Assembly: GCF_006716355.1 (NCBI RefSeq)
Contig: NZ_VFOW01000001.1
Location: forward strand, 1,054,001 to 1,118,000
DNA: 64,000 nt
Reading direction: 5' to 3'
DNA from: Stackebrandtia endophytica
GTDB lineage: Bacteria > Actinomycetota > Actinomycetes > Mycobacteriales > Micromonosporaceae
Shown: positions 10,305 through 18,045 of the stretch, piece after piece
Layout of the letters: each line of letters starts with the position of its first letter
Position numbering within the stretch: position 1 is the first letter of the stretch
Translations under genes and position numbers: made by a program
Notes under the pieces: generated by a model
What the model was told of the DNA's origin: nothing
Seen by the model: only the letters and a program-made list of their open reading frames with translations
The model's database searches: none

Positions 10305-10702
10305 CGGGCGTCGGTGGGTTCGTCGGTCTCCCGGTCGCGAGGACCGATACCGGGGGCCCGATCGGACGCCACCTCCACGATCTCGCCCTCCTCAGCGGCC
10401 AGATTCACCTCGAAGGCGGAGGCTTCGGGAAGCGCACGAGCCAGCAGCGGGGTCGCGTACATCTTCACGTCGTAGGCGGACAACGCTCGCCGGTAGGCTC
10501 CCACCGACTCCCATTCGGTCACCAGGACCGCCTGGTTCGGCTCGTCGAGGCTGCCACCGAACCGCCCCCTGACGAACCCGGTTCGCTCCGACAGAGCGTT
10601 CAACGCCGCTTTGGCATCGTCTCGAAAGGTCTTCGCGATGTCGTCGGGAACCTCGAATCGGTTCACCACCAGTACACTGCGGCTTTCCGCGCTCGGCAAC
10701 AT
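10301..10702 (-). CDS. Antibiotic biosynthesis monooxygenase (ABM)-domain protein
   Basis: A 133-residue protein whose first 100 residues fit the ferredoxin-like ABM fold: an N-terminal strand (SVLVVNRFEVP), a helix (FRDDAKAALNALSERTGFVRGR) and the usual VLVTEWESVGAYRRAL block. Some ABM proteins are quinone monooxygenases or haem-degrading enzymes, and others only bind ligands; the Asn and Trp/haem contacts cannot be assigned with confidence. The C-terminal 35 residues are acidic and probably disordered. A -10 hexamer TAGCAT (10710-10715, minus strand) lies 7 nt before the ATG, suggesting a leaderless transcript for this two-gene operon. Confidence 0.72.
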   Translation of the reverse strand: MLPSAESRSVLVVNRFEVPDDIAKTFRDDAKAALNALSERTGFVRGRFGGSLDEPNQAVLVTEWESVGAYRRALSAYDVKMYATPLLARALPEASAFEVNLAAEEGEIVEVASDRAPGIGPRDRETDEPTDAR

Positions 10703-10776
10703 ACGCTAGATGCTAGACGCTGCCGCGAGGTCTGGACCGCGCGTGTCGCGCAACGACCTTCTGAGAGAATTCGGCG

Positions 10777-11094
10777 GTGAGCAGCGAACCGAACCCCGAT
10801 CAGCCGACAGACCCCGACCGGCCGGAACACACGCCGGACGGACCGGAACGGCTGCTGCGCTGGTTGGAGCGGCTGCCCAAGGTCGCGGTGTTCCTGTCCG
10901 TGTTGGTGATCACCGTGGCGATCCTGATGACGCCGGGCAAGGCCGGCGCGGTGTTGACCCTGGTGCTGGCCGGGGCCAGTGGTTACCTGGTGTATGCGAC
11001 CTGGCCCCGACACACGGCTCGCGCCAGTCGATTGGCGCGAGTGGTCGTGGTGTTGGCGCTGCTGACACTGGGCGTCGGGAAACTGTTCCTTTAA
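10777..11094 (+). CDS. Small integral membrane protein
   Basis: A 105-residue protein with an N-terminal acidic/Pro-rich tail of about 30 residues and three hydrophobic segments (about 37-53, 57-75 and 85-104). It resembles small actinobacterial three-helix membrane proteins of the DUF6703 kind, but this is a length and topology resemblance only. The GTG start is the first in the frame and no strong Shine-Dalgarno is seen. It runs convergently into zur with a 10-nt gap. Confidence 0.65.
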   Translation: MSSEPNPDQPTDPDRPEHTPDGPERLLRWLERLPKVAVFLSVLVITVAILMTPGKAGAVLTLVLAGASGYLVYATWPRHTARASRLARVVVVLALLTLGVGKLFL

Positions 11095-11104
11095 CCGCGG
11101 CGCG

Positions 11105-11509
11105 TCATTCGACGCCGCTGCACGGCGAACAGCGGCCAAAGATCTCCAGGGTGTGTGAGACGTCGGTGAAGCCGTGGTCCTCGGCGACCGCATCGGCCCA
11201 CCGTTCCACTGCTGGTCCGTCGACCTCAACGGTACGACCGCATTCCCGGCAGACCAGGTGATGGTGGTGCCCCGACGAGCATCGGCGGTACAGGTGTTCG
11301 CCGCCGGGCATGCGCATCACGTCGATGCTTTGAGCGTCGGCCAACGTCTGGAGGGTCCGATACACCGTCGTCAGACCGACCTTGTCGCCGCGCTCACGCA
11401 ACATGAGGTGCAGTTCCTGGGCGCTGCGAAACTCATCGACCTCGGCCAGCAGCTCCATGACGGCGGTGCGCTGTCTGGTGCTTCGGGTCATGGTTGGCGA
11501 GTCGTTCAT
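11105..11509 (-). CDS. zur: Zinc uptake regulator, Fur family
   Basis: A 134-residue Fur-family repressor that binds DNA when loaded with zinc. The winged helix (about 8-75; STRQRTAVMELLAEVDEFRSAQEL...VGLTTVYRTLQTLAD) is followed by the regulatory metal site GHHHHLVCRECG and the second structural Cys pair CSPCS near the C-terminus. The start codon overlaps the smtB stop by one base (TGATG), so the pair is co-translated. The smtB-zur order, zinc transporter genes upstream on the same strand and a Zur-type palindrome before znuA make zinc the likely effector rather than iron. Confidence 0.9.
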   Translation of the reverse strand: MNDSPTMTRSTRQRTAVMELLAEVDEFRSAQELHLMLRERGDKVGLTTVYRTLQTLADAQSIDVMRMPGGEHLYRRCSSGHHHHLVCRECGRTVEVDGPAVERWADAVAEDHGFTDVSHTLEIFGRCSPCSGVE

Positions 11510-11790
11510 CAGTGCCCTTCCCCCGCGTGGTGAATAGCGTCGGCGACGATGTGCGCGATGTGGTCGTCGGTGAGTGCGTAGGCGATCTCCCGGCCTCGAC
11601 GGTCACCCCGCACCACCCCGGCTCCGCGCAACACCCGAAGGTGCTGGGAGATCAGGGGCTGGGGTGAGTCGAGTGCGTCCACGATCTCGTGAACGCACTT
11701 GGGTCCGGCCGCCAGCTCGGTCACGATGGCGATCCGCATGGGAGCCGCCAACGCCCGGAGGAGTTCTCCGGCGGCCTGGTAATCGGTCAT
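11509..11790 (-). CDS. smtB: ArsR/SmtB-family metal-sensing repressor
   Basis: A 93-residue ArsR/SmtB winged-helix protein. The core LRALAAPMRIAIVTELAAGPKCVHEIVDALDS... and the recognition helix QPLISQHLRVLRGAGVV are clear. The C-terminal helix holds DDHIAHIVADAIHHAGEGH, matching the alpha5 zinc site (DxH...HxxH/E) of SmtB-type sensors. I use the ATG at 11790; the frame is open to 11958, but the extra N-terminus is not family-like. In mycobacteria SmtB is inactivated by zinc and sits with zur (furB) in the same order. Its likely targets here are its own operon and the CDF exporter at 46.3 kb, which has a matching palindrome. Confidence 0.87.
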   Translation of the reverse strand: MTDYQAAGELLRALAAPMRIAIVTELAAGPKCVHEIVDALDSPQPLISQHLRVLRGAGVVRGDRRGREIAYALTDDHIAHIVADAIHHAGEGH

Positions 11791-12050
11791 CGTCTTGATA
11801 GCGGTCTCCTCGACTGAAGTGTGTTCCGCAACGGTGGATTCGCCGACGGCCAATCGTGCGTCGCTGGAACCAAGCCACGTCAGCTCCCCCTCCGCCTTAC
11901 CGACGGACCGCCCCTCGGCGAGGAGATCGGCCCTTCGAGAAAGTCGAGTACGGAACAACTTTCGTGAGCATCGACATTAACCGTATCGCCTCATCCGAGA
12001 AGTGCCACTGCGCGGCGAAGTGTCCGTTCTTTCACCCGAAGGTGACGTGT
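11791..12050. other. Gap between znuB and smtB, about 260 bases
   Basis: This is the gap inside the zinc block, so smtB-zur may have their own promoter. An upstream extension of the smtB frame is open here but lacks family similarity. I see no clear Zur box or AACAT/ATGTT-type SmtB palindrome in it. Confidence 0.4.
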
Positions 12051-12914
12051 TCACTTCGCGGGGACCTCCTCGGGTTGGGGCACCCGGTCGCGACGCAGCC
12101 GCCGTTTCGCCGCCAGCCACCCGGTCCGTCCGAATGCGACGATGACGAAGAGGCCGACCGCCATCAACACGACCGCCGCACCCGGCGGCACGTTGAGCAG
12201 TCCGGCGGTGACCACACCCGCGCCCGAGGTCACCAGGCCGATGCCCATCGCCGCGTACATGGTCACGGCGAATCCGCGGGTGACCTGCTGGGCGGTGACG
12301 ACCGGGACGACCAGCAACGCGCTGATCAACAGCAATCCCACCGCGCGCATCGCGACCGCCACGGTGACCGCGGTCGTGATGGCCAGCAACAGGTTGAGGG
12401 TCTGCACCGGCAGTCCGGAGACCCGGGCGTGTTCCTCGTCGTGACAGATGGCGGCCAGCCAGGGGCGCAGCAACAACATCAGCGCCACCACGACCGCGCC
12501 CAACACCCCGATGATCCAGATGTCCTCGACCCGAGTCGTCAGCAGCGACCCGAACAGGTACTCGGTGAGGCTGGCGTTGGTCTTACCCGACACCAGGGAG
12601 GTGATGAAGACGCCGCCGGCGATACCGCCGTAGAACAGCAGTGCCAACGCCACGTCGCCGCTGGCCTTTCCCTTGCTGCGTATCCACTCCACGGCGACGG
12701 CACCCAACGCCGTCACGACCAGCGTTGTCCACAGTGGTGATGAGTTGGTGAGGAAGCCCAGCGCGACGCCGGTCAACGCGACGTGACCGAGACCGTCGCC
12801 GATGAGGGCCATCCGCTTCTGCACCAGGAAGATTCCCACCGCCGGAGCCGCGACCCCGACGATGAGCGCGCCCCCCAGGGCGCGAAGCATGAAATCGTAG
12901 GCGAACAACTCCAT
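12051..12914 (-). CDS. znuB: Zinc ABC transporter permease
   Basis: Integral membrane subunit of a cluster-9 (ABC-3 family) metal importer, 287 residues with eight or nine hydrophobic segments. The start at 12914 (MELFAYDFMLRALGG) overlaps the znuC stop as TGATG; the frame could begin five codons earlier. Family blocks include GIFLVQKRMALIGDGLGHVALTGVALG and ALLVVPVVTAQQVTRGF. Manganese or iron are the other possible cargos of this family, but the Zur box, His-rich binding protein and adjacent smtB-zur favour zinc. Confidence 0.88.
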   Translation of the reverse strand: MELFAYDFMLRALGGALIVGVAAPAVGIFLVQKRMALIGDGLGHVALTGVALGFLTNSSPLWTTLVVTALGAVAVEWIRSKGKASGDVALALLFYGGIAGGVFITSLVSGKTNASLTEYLFGSLLTTRVEDIWIIGVLGAVVVALMLLLRPWLAAICHDEEHARVSGLPVQTLNLLLAITTAVTVAVAMRAVGLLLISALLVVPVVTAQQVTRGFAVTMYAAMGIGLVTSGAGVVTAGLLNVPPGAAVVLMAVGLFVIVAFGRTGWLAAKRRLRRDRVPQPEEVPAK

Positions 12915-13651
12915 CAGGCGGCGCTCCACATTCCGTGGTGAGCTTGCGGGTCATGTGGGTGATGCCCGGCGCTGTCGAGAACCTGCCGCGGCGGGCCGTC
13001 ACCGACGACTCGACCGTCGGAGAGGACGACGCAGCGGTCGATGATGCCGGCGACCGGGCCGAGTTCGTGGGCCACCAGTAGGACCGCGCAGCCGGCGCGC
13101 TTCCGGCGGCCCAGGAGTTCGGCGAACAGGTCCTGGTTGGCCGCGTCCACGCCGGCGGTGGGTTCGTCCATGACCAACAGGTCGGGTTCGGCGGCCAGCG
13201 CTCGTGCGATGAGGACCCGCTGCTGCTGACCGCCCGACAGGGTGGCCACGGCGTCCTTGCCGCGGTCGGCCAACCCCACCGCCTCCAGGGATTCCGCGAC
13301 GATGCGTCGATCGGAGGCGCGGGCCGGGAACGGGATATAACGTTTGGCCAGCCGGCCCGCCGAGACCACCTCGGTCACGGTCGCCGGCACTCCACCACCG
13401 GCGCCCAGGCGCTGCGGTACGTACCCGATGCGGTCCCATCCGCGAAACTTGCCCAGTGGGGTATCGAACAATTTAGCCGTGCCACCGCTCAACGGCACGA
13501 GACCGAGTGAGGCCTTCACCAGCGTCGACTTGCCCGAGCCGTTCGCCCCCAGCAGTGCGACCGCCTCACCGGCGGACAACTTCAGGTCCACTCCGCGCAG
13601 GACGGTGCGGTCCTCGTACCCGACCTGCGCGGACTCGACGTCGATGATCAT
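12914..13651 (-). CDS. znuC: Zinc ABC transporter ATP-binding protein
   Basis: A 245-residue ABC ATPase that powers zinc import. Walker A is GANGSGKST, the signature is LSGGQQQRV and Walker B is LLVMDEP followed by AHEL for the switch His. The ATG at 13651 overlaps the znuA stop as ATGA; a GTG six bases upstream is also in frame but less likely. It is coupled on both sides to znuA and znuB. Confidence 0.92.
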   Translation of the reverse strand: MIIDVESAQVGYEDRTVLRGVDLKLSAGEAVALLGANGSGKSTLVKASLGLVPLSGGTAKLFDTPLGKFRGWDRIGYVPQRLGAGGGVPATVTEVVSAGRLAKRYIPFPARASDRRIVAESLEAVGLADRGKDAVATLSGGQQQRVLIARALAAEPDLLVMDEPTAGVDAANQDLFAELLGRRKRAGCAVLLVAHELGPVAGIIDRCVVLSDGRVVGDGPPRQVLDSAGHHPHDPQAHHGMWSAA

Positions 13652-14577
13652 GTGCACCCCAATGCCGTGACCAGCGTTGACAGATTCGTCTCCATGATGG
13701 AGAAGTAGTCGCCGTCACTGTCGGGTGACAGCCCTTCGAGGGGGTCGAGAACCGCGGTCTGGGCGCCGGTCTCCTGGGCGATGGTCTCGGCGACGCTGGG
13801 CGACACCAGGGTCTCGTAGAAGATGGTGGTGACGCCGTGTTCGGTGACGTAGTCGGTGACCTGCTGGAACGCCTCGGGAGTGGGGGTGGTGTCGGGCGAC
13901 AGTCCGGTGACGGCGACCTCGTGCAGGTCGTAGCGGTCGGCCAGGTAACCGAAGGCGGCGTGCGAGGTCACGATGTCGCGGGTGTCGCACTCGGCGAGGC
14001 CGGTCTGGTACGACTGGTCCAGTTCGTCGAGGCGGTCGGCCATCGCCTGCGCGTTGGCGGCGTAGTCGTCGGCGTGATCGGGGTCGAGTTCGGAGAGCTT
14101 GTCGCCCACCGCGATGGCGATGTCGGCGTACTTGGTCGGGTCCAGCCAGACGTGCGGATCGAGGTCCCCGTGGTCGTGGTCGTGTCCGTCGTGGTCGCCG
14201 TGATCGTGTTCATCGCCGGATTCGCGCAGTTGCGTGGCGGTGGTGACGTCGAACCCCGCATCGGGCGCCTGCTGTTCGACGGCCTGGTCGACGGCGGGCT
14301 GGAATCCCGGCAGGTACACCACGAGGTCGGCGTCGGTGATCTCGGCGACCTGGAGTGGGGCGAGTTCCAGGTCGTGGGGTTCGGCGCCGGCGGCGGTCAG
14401 GTTGGTCACCGCGACATGCTCGCCACCGACCTGCTCGGTGACGAACTGCAACGGATAGAAGGCGGCGACGGCGGAGACGTCGGCATCGGCGGCCGAGTCG
14501 CTTCCGCAGGCGGCCAGTGATGTGGCCGCCAGAGTCAGGGCGGCGATTCCGCCCCAGCGGGCTTGGGGGATCTTCAT
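13648..14577 (-). CDS. znuA: Zinc-binding lipoprotein of ABC transporter
   Basis: Substrate-binding protein of the cluster A-I metal receptor family, 309 residues. The N-terminus is a lipoprotein signal (MKIPQARWGG...) with lipobox LAAC at about residue 19-22. The His/Asp-rich loop EHDHGDHDGHDHDHGD (about 126-141) before DPHVWLDP is typical of ZnuA and points to zinc. Metal-ligand His in GAEPHDLEL, HVWLD and the ATSHAAFGYLA region are present. I choose the ATG at 14577, because the longer frame start (14616) would lie on top of the Zur operator. Confidence 0.93.
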   Translation of the reverse strand: MKIPQARWGGIAALTLAATSLAACGSDSAADADVSAVAAFYPLQFVTEQVGGEHVAVTNLTAAGAEPHDLELAPLQVAEITDADLVVYLPGFQPAVDQAVEQQAPDAGFDVTTATQLRESGDEHDHGDHDGHDHDHGDLDPHVWLDPTKYADIAIAVGDKLSELDPDHADDYAANAQAMADRLDELDQSYQTGLAECDTRDIVTSHAAFGYLADRYDLHEVAVTGLSPDTTPTPEAFQQVTDYVTEHGVTTIFYETLVSPSVAETIAQETGAQTAVLDPLEGLSPDSDGDYFSIMETNLSTLVTALGCT

Positions 14578-14596
14578 GGGCTCAACAATGACGCAA

Positions 14597-14613
14597 TTGA
14601 CAATCATTGCCAA
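14597..14613. promoter_or_regulatory. Zur operator (Zur box)
   Basis: The 17-bp near-palindrome TTGACAATCATTGCCAA matches its reverse complement at all but the centre and one pair, and resembles actinobacterial Zur boxes of the TGNNAATCATTNNCA type. It lies 20-36 bases upstream of the znuA start, where bound Zur-zinc would block transcription of znuACB. Confidence 0.8.
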
Positions 14614-14804
14614 CAACGCATGGATAGATGATCTTATCTAGCCCTATTGTCTGTTTTGTCAGCTTCGACTCCCCCTGTTCGTCCGGAATATACCGGAAAC
14701 CCGAGGTTCGTCCCGAGCGCACACCGGAGAAGGCGATCCGCCGACGCGGTCGGCTTAACCAAGATCACCACAGCTGGCCGGCATCACCGCCCGATCGGCG
14801 GTGC

Positions 14805-14810
14805 TATGGT
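14805..14810 (+). promoter_or_regulatory. Probable -10 box of the thiamine operon
   Basis: TATGGT lies 10-12 bases before the first conserved bases of the TPP riboswitch, as expected for the promoter of its transcript. No convincing -35 is visible. Confidence 0.45.
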
Positions 14811-14819
14811 CGGCAGCAC

Positions 14820-14908
14820 GCGACAGGGGAGCCCTTCGGGGCTGAGAGTGCGGAACCATCCGCAGACCCTCGAACCTGATCCGGTTAGTACCGGTGTAGG
14901 AAGTCGAA
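14820..14908 (+). ncRNA. TPP riboswitch (thi box)
   Basis: The conserved thiamine pyrophosphate aptamer is unmistakable: GGGGCTGAGAGTGCGG in the pyrimidine-sensing arm and ACCTGATCCGGTTAGTACC then GTAGGAAGTC in the pyrophosphate-sensing arm. It precedes the ykoEDC transporter by 53 bases, so ligand binding should reduce expression when TPP is plentiful. A segment just downstream (14917-14925, CTCCCTGTC) is complementary to the 5' flank of the aptamer (14822-14831, one bulge) and could be part of the expression platform. No terminator is seen, so control is probably translational. Confidence 0.95.
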
Positions 14909-14961
14909 CCGCACATCTCCCTGTCTGTGCCCGCATTAGGTGTACGACCTGGGAGGTCAAA

Positions 14962-15552
14962 GTGACAACCACCACCCCGTTCCGCTGGCGGACGATCGAC
15001 ATCGTGGTCGCCGCGACGTTGGCGGTCGCGTTCGGTGTCGTGTTCTGGGCCTGGGCCTTCGTATGGGAGACCATCCAAGGGGCCCTGGTGTTCTATCCAC
15101 CGTTGAAGGCCCTCATCTACGGCCTGTGGCTGATGCCGGCCGTCATGGCGCCACTGATCATCCGCAAACCCGGCGCCGCACTGTTCACCGAGGGTCTGGC
15201 CTCGACGGTCTCGGCCCTGCTCGGGTCGTTCTGGGGAATCATGGTCGTCTGGCAGGGACTGGCGCAGGGCCTGGCGGGCGAGATCGCGTTCGCCACGGGT
15301 CGCTACCGCCGTTTCGGTGTTCCCACGGCTCTCGTCGGCGGCGCGTTGACCGGTCTGACCGCGACCATCTGGGACTGCGTGGTCTACTACCCCACCCTGT
15401 CGTTCGCCGCATATCAACTGCCGTATGTCCTCATCGGAACGGTCAGCTGCATCATCATCGCGGGCCTGGGATCCCACCTGCTGACCAAGGCACTGGCCAA
15501 CACCGGTGTCCTGGACCGGTTCGGCCCCGGACGCGAACGGAAGACGGTCTGA
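14962..15552 (+). CDS. ykoE: ECF transporter S component, thiamine precursor (HMP) uptake
   Basis: A 196-residue integral membrane substrate-binding subunit of the YkoE family, with about five transmembrane helices. Recognisable stretches are VVFWAWAFVWETIQGAL, the GLWLMPAVMAPLIIRKPGAALFTE region and WQGLAQGLAGE. YkoE is the S component of a dedicated ECF importer for hydroxymethylpyrimidine/thiamine; placement directly after a TPP riboswitch and before ykoD/ykoC confirms the role. The GTG start follows GGGAGG (14951-14956). Confidence 0.93.
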   Translation: MTTTTPFRWRTIDIVVAATLAVAFGVVFWAWAFVWETIQGALVFYPPLKALIYGLWLMPAVMAPLIIRKPGAALFTEGLASTVSALLGSFWGIMVVWQGLAQGLAGEIAFATGRYRRFGVPTALVGGALTGLTATIWDCVVYYPTLSFAAYQLPYVLIGTVSCIIIAGLGSHLLTKALANTGVLDRFGPGRERKTV

Positions 15553-15591
15553 GGAACCAACCGGACGGGTTCTTCATGACAGGTGAGTCAC

Positions 15592-15630
15592 GGTCCATGG
15601 ATGCGCTCCGTCGGGGCGCATCCATGGACC
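15592..15630 (+). repeat. Perfect 15-bp stem-loop between ykoE and ykoD
   Basis: Arms 15592-15606 and 15616-15630 (GGTCCATGGATGCGC and its reverse complement) enclose a 9-nt loop. It lies 40 bases after the ykoE stop within a 199-base intercistronic gap. There is no T-tract, so partial termination, RNA processing or 3' protection of the ykoE message are all possible. Confidence 0.7.
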
Positions 15631-15751
15631 AACGCAGGCGACGCTCGCATCGGGCTTTCACCGCTTCGGTCACCGAGTGCGCCCTCGACTGGACGGCGGT
15701 CGACGCGAGACCCACCACCACATCCGAGCATCGACGACACCCCGAGGCGAC

Positions 15752-17200
15752 ATGTCAACGGTTGAACTGACCGGCTTCACGTGGCGACACGCCGGTCGCC
15801 GCGCCGCAGCGGTGACCGATGTGGACCTGCGCATCGAGTCCGGGGAAAGGGTGCTGCTACTGGGAGCCTCCGGCGCCGGCAAGAGCACCCTGCTGACCGC
15901 CATGGCCGGTCTGCTGCCCGACGACTCGGGAGAACAGACCGGCCTGGTCCACGTCGACGGCGTCGACGCCCGGCGCGGACGTGAACGCGTCGGGATGGTG
16001 TTCCAGGATCCGCAAACCCAGCTGGTCATGGCCCGCACCGGCGACGACGTGGCCTTCGGACTGGAGAATCGCGGCGTCGCCGCGGAACTGATCTGGCCGA
16101 CCGTCCGATCAGCTCTGTCCATGGTGACGTTTCCCTATGGCACGGATCGATCCACCCACGCGCTGTCGGGTGGTGAACAACAGCGGTTGGCATTGGCTGC
16201 GGTGATCGCGTTGCGACCCGGGCTACTGCTGCTGGACGAACCCACCGCCAACCTTGATCCGGTCGCGGCCGCCGCCGTCCGCGCGGCGATTCGCGATGTG
16301 CTGGACCAGTCCTCCGACACCACGATGGTGCTGGTGGAACATCGCGTCGGCGACAGCCTGCCGCTGGTCGACCGGGTCGTGGTGTTGGACACCGGAGGAG
16401 GTGTCCTCGCCGACGGGAATCCGGAGAAGGTGTTCGCCGAGCACGGTGAATGGCTCGCCCGCCAGGGAGTCTGGGTTCCCGATCTCGCGCCGGTCCCGCC
16501 CCGACGAAGTCGGGCGATCGGGGAACGCCTCCTGCACGCCGACGCCGTCTCGCTGGCCTACCCGGGCAGCACCACCCCGGCGGTGTCCACCATGGATGTC
16601 GAGCTGCATCGCGGTGAACTGGTAGCGGTGACCGGGGCCAGCGGGTCCGGTAAGAGCACCCTGGCGCGAATGCTGGGTGGACTGATCCGACCCGATCGCG
16701 GTGCCGTATCGGCCGATCCGGCGTTGAGCGGGCCCGGCACCCCCCTGCACCGGTGGCGCGCCGCGACCCTGGCCTCTCGGGTGGGCTCGGTGTTCCAGAA
16801 CCCGGAACACCAGTTCGTCACCAGCCGGGTCATCGACGAATTGAACCTACGCCCCCGCACCGCCGCCCACGACCCCGACCGGATCGCCCGCCGAACCGAC
16901 GAACTGCTCGAACGGCTGCGACTGACGAAATTGGCACAGGCCAACCCGTTCACGTTGTCCGGTGGCGAAGCACGTCGGCTGTCGGTGGCGACGGCGTTGG
17001 CCTCGGCGCCCGAGGTACTGGTGTTCGACGAACCGACATTCGGGCAGGACCGACGTACCTGGCTGGAACTCACCGACCTGATCGCCACCCTCCGCGATGA
17101 GGGGACGGCGATCGCGGTGGTCAGCCACGACACCGATTTCGTCGCCGCCACCGCCGACCGGGTTTTGACCATGATGGATGGTTCACTGTGCTCGACCTGA
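15752..17200 (+). CDS. ykoD: ECF transporter duplicated ATPase
   Basis: A 482-residue protein with two ABC ATPase domains in one chain. Domain 1 has Walker A GASGAGKST (about 42-50), the LSGGEQQRL signature and LLLLDEPTAN; domain 2 has Walker A GASGSGKST (about 298-306), LSGGEARRL and VLVFDEPTFGQ. It energises YkoE/YkoC uptake. The ATG at 15752 (MSTVELTGFTWRHAGRR) follows GAGGCGAC; upstream frame extension is not family-like. It overlaps ykoC by 13 nt. Confidence 0.93.
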   Translation: MSTVELTGFTWRHAGRRAAAVTDVDLRIESGERVLLLGASGAGKSTLLTAMAGLLPDDSGEQTGLVHVDGVDARRGRERVGMVFQDPQTQLVMARTGDDVAFGLENRGVAAELIWPTVRSALSMVTFPYGTDRSTHALSGGEQQRLALAAVIALRPGLLLLDEPTANLDPVAAAAVRAAIRDVLDQSSDTTMVLVEHRVGDSLPLVDRVVVLDTGGGVLADGNPEKVFAEHGEWLARQGVWVPDLAPVPPRRSRAIGERLLHADAVSLAYPGSTTPAVSTMDVELHRGELVAVTGASGSGKSTLARMLGGLIRPDRGAVSADPALSGPGTPLHRWRAATLASRVGSVFQNPEHQFVTSRVIDELNLRPRTAAHDPDRIARRTDELLERLRLTKLAQANPFTLSGGEARRLSVATALASAPEVLVFDEPTFGQDRRTWLELTDLIATLRDEGTAIAVVSHDTDFVAATADRVLTMMDGSLCST

Positions 17201-17988
17201 GACCGTCGGCGCCGCCCGGCTCCTTCATCGCCGGCCGCAACCCGGCCGCCAAACTCGTCGTCGCGGCGATGATCTCGTTGACCGTGTTGACCTCGGTCGA
17301 CTGGCTGACCCCGGGGCTCATGCTGGCGATGTGCCTGGCTCTACTGCCGCTGTGCGGCGTCGATGCGCGGTTGCTGCTGCGTCGGGTTCGTTATCTGCTG
17401 TTGGCGGCCGGATCGGTGGCGGTGGTCAGCACATTGTTCGCCGCCGATAAGACCGGGACCGTGTGGTGGGAGTTCGGCCCGATCCTGATCACTTCCTCGG
17501 CGGCCGAAACCGGTGTGTCGCTGGCGCTTCGCGTACTGGCCGTGGCGATCCCGGGGGTGTTGATCTTCACCACGACCGACCCGACCGAGCTGGCCGATTC
17601 GCTCGTTCAGCAGTGGCGGATGCCGGCCCGATTCGCCATCGGGGCGTTGGCGGCGCTGCGTCTGTTGCCGATGCTGACGGTGGAGTGGCGAATGCTGGCG
17701 ATGGCCCGACGGGCTCGCGGCCTGGACTCCGGTGGCAATCCGATCGCGGCGGTGAAGCTGTTCGCCTCGACGATGTTCGGGCTGCTGGTCAGCGCGATTC
17801 GGCGAGCAACCCGGCTGGCCACCGCGATGGATGCCCGGGGATTCGACTCGCAGGTACCCCGCACCGTTGCCCGTCCGCAGCGGGTTCGACGAGCAGACTG
17901 GGTCATGGTGCTGATCGTCCTGGTGGTGTGTGGTGCGGTGTTGGCGGTCTCGATCGGCTCGGGGGTGCATCGCCCGCTGTGGGAATGA
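17188..17988 (+). CDS. ykoC: ECF transporter transmembrane (T) component
   Basis: A 266-residue membrane protein of the CbiQ/EcfT family. The two diagnostic Arg-containing coupling motifs are visible: MARRARGLDSGG (ARRARG, about 172-177) and ATAMDARGFDS (MDARGF, about 214-219). Four or five hydrophobic helices lie before them. The start is a GTG inside ykoD, overlapping by 13 nt, so translation is coupled. It is the last gene of the thiamine operon. Confidence 0.92.
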   Translation: MLDLRPSAPPGSFIAGRNPAAKLVVAAMISLTVLTSVDWLTPGLMLAMCLALLPLCGVDARLLLRRVRYLLLAAGSVAVVSTLFAADKTGTVWWEFGPILITSSAAETGVSLALRVLAVAIPGVLIFTTTDPTELADSLVQQWRMPARFAIGALAALRLLPMLTVEWRMLAMARRARGLDSGGNPIAAVKLFASTMFGLLVSAIRRATRLATAMDARGFDSQVPRTVARPQRVRRADWVMVLIVLVVCGAVLAVSIGSGVHRPLWE

Positions 17989-17997
17989 TCCGCAATC

Positions 17998-18014
17998 GTC
18001 AACTTCAGGTTGAC
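17998..18014. promoter_or_regulatory. Operator half 1: GTCAAC-N5-GTTGAC
   Basis: Perfect 6-bp inverted repeat with a 5-bp spacer (TTCAG). Its right arm contains the TTGACA -35 element of the promoter of the next gene. The same palindrome recurs 29 bp downstream. Confidence 0.75.
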
Positions 18015-18039
18015 AAATGAAGGATTGTCAACCTATAGT
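18010..18039 (+). promoter_or_regulatory. Promoter of the Clp-N/HTH gene
   Basis: -35 TTGACA (18010-18015) and -10 TATAGT (18034-18039) are separated by 18 bp, close to the vegetative consensus. The predicted start site coincides with the A of the ATG at 18046, so the mRNA should be leaderless. Confidence 0.75.
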
Positions 18040-18043
18040 TGAC
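18027..18043. promoter_or_regulatory. Operator half 2: GTCAAC-N5-GTTGAC
   Basis: Second perfect copy of the palindrome, spacer CTATA. It covers the -10 hexamer and ends two bases before the start codon, so a protein bound here would exclude RNA polymerase. Confidence 0.75.
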
Positions 18044-18045
18044 GC

